From Branchiostoma floridae (taxonomy: Eukaryota; Chordata; Leptocardii; Amphioxiformes; Branchiostomatidae): a DNA stretch of 64,000 nt. Both the position numbers and the translations under genes were made by a program. The notes below the pieces were generated by a model that worked only from the letters and a program-made list of their open reading frames with translations, did no database searches and was not told the origin of the DNA. Positions within the stretch are counted from its first letter, which is position 1; each line of letters starts with the position of its first letter. The stretch lies in NCBI RefSeq assembly GCF_000003815.2, contig NC_049995.1, forward strand, positions 6,556,342 to 6,620,341, written 5' to 3'. Below, piece by piece: positions 56,501 to 64,000 of this stretch.

Positions 56501-59500
56501 CGTTGACGCTTCAGAAGTGGGTTTTATAGTAGACTGTGGCACCACAGAGACAACTTCTGTAGTTGCAGCTGAGTGGTCAGAAAACGGTTTTGTCAATGTA
56601 ATTGTTGAGGCCCCAGAGGTTCGTTCTATGGCGGTTGTTGAGGCCTCAGAGGTGGTCATTATAGCAGTTGTTGTTGCGTCAGTGGTAGGTTCTAGAGTGG
56701 TTGTTGAAGCCTCAGTTGTGGGTTTTATAGAGGTAGTTGACACCAAAAGGGTGGACTCTTTGGTGAAAGTTGACGTCTCAGAGGTAGGTTGTATAGTGGA
56801 TATTACCACACCAGGGGTGGGTTCTTCTGTAGTTGTTGAGGCCCCAAAGGTGGGTTCTATAGTGGTTGTTGAGGTCTCAGTGGTGGGATTTATTGTCGTC
56901 GTTGACGCCAAGGTAGAGGTAGTGGTGGACTCTGTGGTAAATGTTGACGTCTCAGATGTGGGTTTTAAAGTGACCATTGACGTGGTGGGATCTATAGTGG
57001 TTGGTATTGCCCCAGAGGTGGATTCTTTCGTGGTTGTTGAGGCCTCAGAGATTACATCTATAGTGGTTGTTGATGACTCAGATGTGAATTTTATAGTTGT
57101 TGCTGTTGATGCCCCAGAGGTGGGTTCTGTAGTGATCGGTGACTCCTCGGAGGTAGGTTCTATAGTGGAAATTAATTCCTCAGGGGTAGGTTCTACAGTG
57201 GTTGTTGATGCCTCAGAGGTGGGTTCTATAGTGGACACTAACACCTTAGGGGTGGGCTCTACTGTGGTTGTTGACGACTCAGAGGTGGGTTCTGTAGAGG
57301 CCATGGACGCTTCAGAGGTGGCTTCTATAGAGGTCGTTGACCTCATATGGGCGGACTCTGTGGTAAACGTTGACGTCTCAGATGTGGGTTTTAAAGTGCC
57401 CATTGACGCGGTGTGGTCTATAGTGGTCGTTGACGCCTTAGAGGTGTGTTCTATAGTGGTCGTTGACGCCATAAAGGTGTGTTCTATAGTGGTTGTTGAG
57501 GCCTCAGAGGTAGGTTCTATAATAGTTGTTGATACCCCAGAGGTGGGTTCTTCAGTGGTTGTTGACGCCAAAGTGGTGGAATCTGTGGTGAATGTTGACG
57601 TGTCAGAGGTCACTTCTATAGTAGCCATTGACGTCTCAGAGTCAGGGGTGTTTATTGTAGCGGTTGTTGATGCCTCAGAGGTAGGTTCTATGGTAGACAT
57701 TAAAACCCCAGGAGTGTGCTCTATAGTGGTTGTTAATATATTAGACGTGGACCCTATATTGGTTGTTGAGGCCCCAGAGGCAGGTTGTATAGTGGTTGTT
57801 GAGGCCTCAGAAGTGGGTCCTGTAGTGGCCATGGACGTTTCAGAGGTGGCTTCTATAGAGGTCGTTGACTCCTCGGAGGTTGGTTCTATAGTGGACACTA
57901 ACATCCCAGAGGAGGGTTCTATAGTGGTTGTTGAGGCCCCAGAGCTCGAGGTGGGTTCCATAGTGATCGTTGACTCCTCGGAGGTAGCTTCTATAGTGGA
58001 CATTGATGCCTCAGGGGTGGGTTCTACAGTGGTTGTAGAGGCTCCAGAGGAGGGTTCCATAGTGGTTGGTGAGGCCCCAGAAGTTTGCTCTATAGCGGTT
58101 GTTGATGCTTCAAAGGTGGATTCTACAGTGGTTGTTGACGACTCAGAGGTAGGTTGTACAGTGGATATTAATGCCCCAAGGGTGGGTTCTATAGTGGTTG
58201 TTGAGGCCTCAGAAGTGGGTTCTGTAGTGGTTGTTGATGCCAAAGGGGTAGACACTGTGGTGAACGTTGACGTCTCAGAGGTAGGTTGCATAGTGGACAT
58301 TACCACATCGGGGGTGGGTTCTGCTGTAGTTGTTGAGGCCTCAGAGGTCGGTTCTATAGTGGTTGTTGACGCCTCAGTGGTGCGTTCTATGGTGGTTGTT
58401 GAAGCCCCAGTGGTGAAAGTTGACGTCTCAGAGGTAGGTTGTATAGTGGACATTAACATCTCAGGGGTGGATTCTACTGTGGTTGTTGATGCTTCAGAGG
58501 TGGGTTGTATAGTGGTTGTTGATGCTTCAGAGGTGGGTTTTGTAGTGGTTGTTGAGGCCCCCGGGGTGGGTTCTACAGTTGTTGGTGAAGTTTGCTCTAA
58601 AGCGGTTGTTGATGCTTCAGAGGTGGGTTGTATAGTGGTTATTGAGGCTCCAGAGGTGCGTTCTACAGTGGTTTTTGACACCAAAGGGTTGGACTCTGTG
58701 ATGAAAGTTGACGTCTCTGAGGTGGGTTCTATAGTGGAAATTAACGCCACAGGGGTGGGTTCTTTAGTGGTTGTTGAGGCCAAAGGGGTCGACTCTTTGG
58801 TGAAAGTTGACGTCTGAAAGGTGGGTTCTACAGTGGTTGTTGACGTCTCAGATATGGTTTCTACAGCGGTTGTTGCCGACTCGGAGGTGGTTTCTACAGT
58901 GGTTGTTGACGACTCAGAGGTAGGTTGTAAAGTGGACACTAACGCCTCATGGGTGGGATCTATAGTGGTTGTTGGTGACTCAGAGGTGGGTTTTGTAGTG
59001 GTCATGGACGGCTGAGAGGTTGACATCGTTGGTTCTGCTGATGTAAGTTGGGTTGTCCTAGACAGGGCAGTTGATCCTGATGTCACTAGTATTTGGCCCG
59101 TGGTTACCTCGGTTGTCATGTCAACTGTTGATAGCGATTCTGTTACTACTGATGATGCTCTCGTCGAAAGCACAGTGGGTGCTATGGATGTCGTTGTTGT
59201 TTCCATCGTTGTTTCTAATGTCGCTTCATCTGTTGATGTTGGTGCCTCGCTAGTCATTATTATAGTTGACAATGGGTCTGTCGCTATAGACAAGGGCTCT
59301 GTAGTTTGCATTGCTTTTTCTGTCGAAGTTGACATTGTTGTTTCCATTGAAGCAGGCTGGGTCGTTGTTTTACCTGATATTGACGTTGCCGCTTCGGTAG
59401 TAATCATCATAGTTGAAAGCGTTTCTGTCACTACTGATAAAGTTCTAGTGGACAACTCAGTAGGTGTTGTAGATATCTCTTCGGAGGCAGTTTTCATTGT

Positions 59501-60640
59501 TGTATGACGAGTTCCTGTTGTTGCCCTAATTGTTGTGTCCAATGTCGTTCCATCTTCTGTTGATGGTGTCTCCTCACTAGTCATTATTATCGTTGACAAT
59601 GGGTCTGTCACTACAAACTGTGTAGAGAGGTTTTCTGTTGTTTGCATTGATTTTTCTGTCGAGGCTGAGATCGTAGGTACTGTAGACCTTTCTAGCTCTG
59701 TCGACGTTAAGGCAGTTGTTTTTATAGTTTTATAACTAGTTCCTGTTGTTGTTCTACCCGTTGTGTCCAACGTCGTTCCATCTTCTGTTGATGGTGTCTC
59801 CTCACTAGTCATTATTATCGTTGACAATGGGTCTGTCACTACAAACTGTGTAGAGAGGTTTTCTGTTGTTTGCATTGATTTTTCTGTCGAGGCTGAGATC
59901 GTAGGTTCTGTAGACCTTTCTAGCTCTGTCGACGATAGGGCAGTTGTTTTTATAGTTTTAAAGCTAGTTCCTGTTGTTGTTCTTGTTGTGTCCAATGTAG
60001 TTTCACCTTCTGTTGACGTTGCCGGGTCACTGGTCATTATTATCGTTGACAATGGGTCTGTCGCTACAAACTGTGTAGAGAAGTGTTCTGTTGTTTGCAT
60101 TGATTCTGTCGAGGCTGAGATCGTAGGTACTGTAGACCTCTCTAGCTCTGTCGACGTTAAGGCAGTTGTCTTCATCGTTGTAGAACTAGTTGTTGTTGTT
60201 GCTCCAACTCTTGTTTCTAAGGTCGTTTTACCACCTTCTGTTGACGTTGTCGCCTCACTAGTCATTATTATCGTTGACAATGGGTCTGTTGCTACAAACT
60301 GTGTAGAGAAGTGTTCTGTAGTTTGCATTGCTTTTTCTGTCGAAACTGAGATCGTAGGTACTGTAGACCTCTCTAGCTCTGTCGACGTTAAGGCAGTTGT
60401 TTTCATCGTAGTATAACTAGTTGCTGTTGTTGCTCCAACTGTTGTTTCTAAGGTCGTTTCATCTTCTGTGGACGTTGCCTCCTCGCTAGTCATTATTATT
60501 GTTGACAATGGCTCTGTCGTTATAGACACGTCTTCTGTAGTTTGCATTGCCATGTCTGTTGTGGTTATTGTTGTACTTTTGGTTGTTGTAGGTTTGGTTG
60601 TTGTTATTGTCGTTGAAGGGATCTTAGATTTCAAAGTAGT
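50524..60640 (-). CDS. Gene 3 giant mucin exon (about 3370 codons)
   Basis: Open for 10.1 kb; ends [11 protein letters not shown] before donor GTAAGT, phase 1. Composition is Thr, Ser, Pro, Glu, Ala. From the 5' end: five ~76-residue repeats ([18 protein letters not shown], about 59500-60500); an 11-residue repeat [11 protein letters not shown] (about 55030-58960); a section of exon E/G type ([15 protein letters not shown], 51700-54950); and an array of six-residue TTTAGP (50620-51480). The frame stops at the edge of the gap at 60655, so either an intron or poor sequence lies there. Role: very long O-glycosylated stalk. Confidence 0.85.
50620..51480 (-). repeat. 18-bp minisatellite coding TTTAGP
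   Basis: On the + strand GTTGTTGTAGGCCCAGCG repeats with small variants over ~860 bp, always in frame. A classic hexapeptide mucin repeat. Confidence 0.9.
55030..58960 (-). repeat. 33-bp (11-residue) array, [11 protein letters not shown]
   Basis: Over 100 degenerate units; the + strand shows GAGGTGGGTTCTATAGTGGT over and over. It resumes at about 61230-61990 beyond the gap. Confidence 0.88.
59530..60500 (-). repeat. 228-bp (76-residue) tandem repeat
   Basis: CAATGGGTCTGTC marks units at 59597, 59825, 60050 and 60278. Units differ by small in-frame indels. Confidence 0.88.
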
Positions 60641-60654
60641 TCACTTCGGTGAGT

Positions 60655-61046
60655 NNNNNNNNNNNNNNNNNNNNNNNNNNNNNNNNNNNNNNNNNNNNNN
60701 NNNNNNNNNNNNNNNNNNNNNNNNNNNNNNNNNNNNNNNNNNNNNNNNNNNNNNNNNNNNNNNNNNNNNNNNNNNNNNNNNNNNNNNNNNNNNNNNNNNN
60801 NNNNNNNNNNNNNNNNNNNNNNNNNNNNNNNNNNNNNNNNNNNNNNNNNNNNNNNNNNNNNNNNNNNNNNNNNNNNNNNNNNNNNNNNNNNNNNNNNNNN
60901 NNNNNNNNNNNNNNNNNNNNNNNNNNNNNNNNNNNNNNNNNNNNNNNNNNNNNNNNNNNNNNNNNNNNNNNNNNNNNNNNNNNNNNNNNNNNNNNNNNNN
61001 NNNNNNNNNNNNNNNNNNNNNNNNNNNNNNNNNNNNNNNNNNNNNN
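60655..61046. other. Assembly gap (392 N)
   Basis: Falls in gene 3. By analogy with genes 1 and 2, the short intron that splits the two mucin exons could be here. Confidence 1.
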
Positions 61047-62282
61047 GATTCCGGCGTTGTTGGCACTTTTGTTGCCGTGGGCGCCTCGCTTGTCATCATC
61101 ATAGTTGTCAATTGTTCCGTCACTACTGATAATGCTTCTGTAGTCTGCTTTGCTTTTTCTGTTGAGATTCTTGTTTCGGTCGTTGCAGGATGGGCTGTAG
61201 TTTTCGTCGTTGAAGGGGCCGTTGATTTCGGTAAAGAGGTGGTTGTTGAGTCCTCAGAGGTAGGTTCTATAGTAACTGTGGTTGTGGATAGCCCAGAGGT
61301 GAGTTGTATAGTGGTTGTTGAAGCCTTGGAGGTAGGTTCTATGGTGGTTGTTGAGGTCTCAGAGGTGGGTTGTATAGTGGTTGTTGGCACCTCAGCAGAG
61401 GTGGGTTCTACAGTGGTTGTTAGATCCTTAGAGGTATGTTCTATAGTGGTTGTTGGCGCCTCAGAGCTAGGTTGTATAGTGATTGTAGGTGCCTCAGATG
61501 TGGGTTCTATAATGGTTGCTCGGGTCGCAGAGGTGGGTTCTATAGTGGTTTCTGAGGCCTCAGAGGTAGGCTGTATAGCGGTTGTTGAAGTCACAGAAGT
61601 AGGTTGTACAGTGGTTGTTGGTGCCTCAGAGGTGGGTTCTAAATTGGTTGTTGAGACCTCAGAGGAGGCTTTTATAGTGACCATTGGCGTCTCAGTTAAT
61701 TCAGATGTAGTTTCAACTTTTGTCAGCTTTGTAGTCGTTGGCGCCTTATAGGTTGTTGTTTTTATAGTGCTTATTAGGTCCTCAGAGGTGGATTCTATAG
61801 TGGTTGTTGAGGCCTCGGAGGTGGGTTCTATAGTGGTCGTTGACACTTCATTGGTGGGTTTAAAATTGGTTGTTGACGACTCAGAGGTGGGTTCTATTAT
61901 AACTGTGGTTGTTGGCGCATCAGAGGTGGTTCCTATAGTGGTTGTTGGCGCGTCAGGAGTGGGTTCTATAGTGACCATTGGCTCAGTTAGCTCAGATGTC
62001 GTTTCAGCTTTTGTCAACTTTGTTGTCATATCTATTGTTGACTCTGGTTCAGTTACCAATGACAATGTTGTCGTAGACACCGCTGTAGGTAGGTCTCTTG
62101 TTGATGAAAGCGATGCTGTGTTAGTTATGTCTGTTGTGACATTTGGCATGGTCGTTGTGAGTCTTACCAATGAAGTAGTTGGTTGTGTTGTCTTCCTCCT
62201 GGTCGTTGGCGACTCATAGGTTGTTTCAACAGCGAATGTTGATGCCTCAGAGGTGGATTCTATAGTGGTAGTTAATGCCTCA
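61047..62282 (-). CDS. Gene 3 mucin coding segment between gaps
   Basis: Open throughout in one frame on the minus strand. Continues the [11 protein letters not shown] repeats plus less regular sequence (TTRRKTTQPTTSLVRLTTTM). Bounded by gaps on both sides, so its exon ends are unknown. Confidence 0.8.
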
Positions 62283-63042
62283 NNNNNNNNNNNNNNNNNN
62301 NNNNNNNNNNNNNNNNNNNNNNNNNNNNNNNNNNNNNNNNNNNNNNNNNNNNNNNNNNNNNNNNNNNNNNNNNNNNNNNNNNNNNNNNNNNNNNNNNNNN
62401 NNNNNNNNNNNNNNNNNNNNNNNNNNNNNNNNNNNNNNNNNNNNNNNNNNNNNNNNNNNNNNNNNNNNNNNNNNNNNNNNNNNNNNNNNNNNNNNNNNNN
62501 NNNNNNNNNNNNNNNNNNNNNNNNNNNNNNNNNNNNNNNNNNNNNNNNNNNNNNNNNNNNNNNNNNNNNNNNNNNNNNNNNNNNNNNNNNNNNNNNNNNN
62601 NNNNNNNNNNNNNNNNNNNNNNNNNNNNNNNNNNNNNNNNNNNNNNNNNNNNNNNNNNNNNNNNNNNNNNNNNNNNNNNNNNNNNNNNNNNNNNNNNNNN
62701 NNNNNNNNNNNNNNNNNNNNNNNNNNNNNNNNNNNNNNNNNNNNNNNNNNNNNNNNNNNNNNNNNNNNNNNNNNNNNNNNNNNNNNNNNNNNNNNNNNNN
62801 NNNNNNNNNNNNNNNNNNNNNNNNNNNNNNNNNNNNNNNNNNNNNNNNNNNNNNNNNNNNNNNNNNNNNNNNNNNNNNNNNNNNNNNNNNNNNNNNNNNN
62901 NNNNNNNNNNNNNNNNNNNNNNNNNNNNNNNNNNNNNNNNNNNNNNNNNNNNNNNNNNNNNNNNNNNNNNNNNNNNNNNNNNNNNNNNNNNNNNNNNNNN
63001 NNNNNNNNNNNNNNNNNNNNNNNNNNNNNNNNNNNNNNNNNN
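62283..63042. other. Assembly gap (760 N)
   Basis: Lies within the repeat-rich mucin part of gene 3; the reading frames on the two sides are each open, but their relation is unknown. Confidence 1.
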
Positions 63043-63890
63043 AATGTATGTAGTCAACGGAGCTGTTGTTTCTTCAGTCGAACCCAATGTTTTCTCTGAA
63101 GAAACAAAGATAGTCTTGTCATCATCGGTTGTGAAAGGCTCTGTTTGTATATTTACTGTTGTTTCAGATGTTTCTGAGTCAACTGTCGTTTCCAGACCAT
63201 CACCAGTGTATGTAGTCAGCGGAGTTGTTGTTTCTAAAGATTCTTTAGTCGGATTCAATGTTCTCTCTGAAGTAACAACGATAGTCCGGGTATCAGCGGT
63301 TGTTGAAGGCTCGGGAGTCATCTCTACCGTTGCAGAAGGTGCTGTGGTCTGTGATGGCGTCTGTTCTATATAGTGCGGTGTGCCTCCATCATGTTCTGTT
63401 GTCGGAAAAATCGTCACCCCTGTTGTGCTATCTCGTGATACCCGAGACACATCATCGATCGTAATTTGAGTATCTGTAACGCCATCTATCCCAGTGCCAC
63501 TCGGCTGTTCCGAAGAATAAACAAGAGTTTGAGTTGCTCCAGTTGTAATATCTGGTGATATCCGTCTTGCATCTAGCAGGGGCAAACCATCAATGGTCGT
63601 TTGAGTATCTGTAACGCCGTCAGTCCCCCAAGTCCAACTTGATTGCTCCGTAGAATATACAAGATCTTGAGTTACTCCAGCAACTTTTACTTCTGAATCA
63701 GTTGAGGTGGGCGTTGCTACAAATGAAAGGACACTCTTACGTTGTATACGACGTTGCGTTGCTTCTTTTGTTGATAGGTCTGTTCTTGTAACAGACAGAT
63801 TTCCTATTATTGTTTCCCATGTAGGAGCAGGCGATGTCACTGTAACCCGTGTGGATGACTGTGATGTAGGTTCCACACCTCCAGAGGGAT
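63043..63890 (-). CDS. Gene 3 exon 2, N-terminal part of the mucin
   Basis: A TTTGCTAG acceptor, then DPSGGVEPTSQSSTRVTVTS; the 2-nt start means phase 1, as for exons D and F. A basic, non-repetitive stretch (KEATQRRIQRKSVLSFVATP) comes early, comparable in place to the basic region of D and F and also holding an R-x-x-R. Then a ~50-residue duplication (GVTDTQTTIDG ... GVTDTQITIDD) and Ser/Thr-rich sequence into the gap. Intron sequence upstream (63921-64000) matches gene 1 intron 1 at 28190-28270, supporting orthologous position. The signal-peptide exon should lie beyond 64000. Confidence 0.75.
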
Positions 63891-64000
63891 CTAGCAAATA
63901 ACAATATTAATACCTTCATTGCAAGAAGGAAAATGAGATTTACAGATAAATCAAAAGGCAAATAACTATTCTGAATCCAAGTCTACTTAAACTTTTTATG

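Noticed and set aside
56430-58817. 795-codon open frame on the + strand (Val/Glu/Ser-rich)
   Set aside because: Antisense of the [11 protein letters not shown] repeats; no signal, domain or splice context. The minus frame has splice borders and mucin composition.
60634-60654. Stop codons next to the 60655 gap taken as the true start or end of the gene 3 exon
   Set aside because: They fall within ~30 bases of a contig end and no convincing splice site is there; an intron edge or poor sequence is equally possible.

Overview
The window is eukaryotic, from a draft animal genome. It has GT-AG introns, alternating short exons and very large Ser/Thr-rich exons, dispersed transposon fragments and four runs of N (12453-12696, 18076-18175, 60655-61046, 62283-63042). 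The domain mix (thrombospondin type 1, calcium-binding EGF, NIDO, AMOP, VWD with GDPH) points to a mucin-4-like cell-surface or secreted mucin of a metazoan. The interspersed repeats and gene style look most like a lancelet (Branchiostoma), but the sequence alone does not prove that. I see no bacterial or viral genes. No long gene can be supported on the + strand: its long open frames are antisense shadows of the mucin exons.

All coding sequence runs on the minus strand, so transcription goes from high to low coordinates. I read the window as a tandem array of three related mucin genes.

Gene 3 (about 63890 down to 49742) enters the window after its first exon. It is almost entirely Thr/Ser/Pro-rich exon, interrupted by two assembly gaps.

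Gene 2 (48155 to about 33734) has its own signal-peptide exon (48059-48155) and two giant mucin exons (38329-43434 and 34085-37927).

Gene 1 (31838 to below position 1) repeats that plan: signal-peptide exon 31745-31838, mucin exons 24446-28039 and 20277-24068. It continues into nine tandem pairs of a module I do not recognise (A = 92 codons, B = 104 codons; 19808 to 10869), one TSR exon, three EGF exons, four exons giving a NIDO region, an AMOP region and the start of a VWD domain.

From the signal peptide to the last EGF every junction I could place is phase 1. The NIDO exons are phase 0, then phase 1 returns at AMOP. The proposed splicing is therefore self-consistent across about 30 exons, and any cassette could be swapped or duplicated without frame loss. 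The likely product of gene 1 is a very large O-glycosylated extracellular mucin: glycosylated stalk, cysteine-free A/B rod, then a disulphide-rich adhesive end. Genes 2 and 3 keep only the glycosylated stalk in this window. They either end in short 3' exons of their own (a conserved AATAAA lies downstream of both) or splice into the shared 3' exons of gene 1.

The non-coding parts hold duplicated introns and intergenic blocks (28.0-34.0 kb matches 43.4-50.5 kb), (TA)n and 160-166 bp tandem repeats, a 578-bp mariner-like element present in only one duplicate, a LINE 3' end, fold-back elements and several diverged dispersed repeats.
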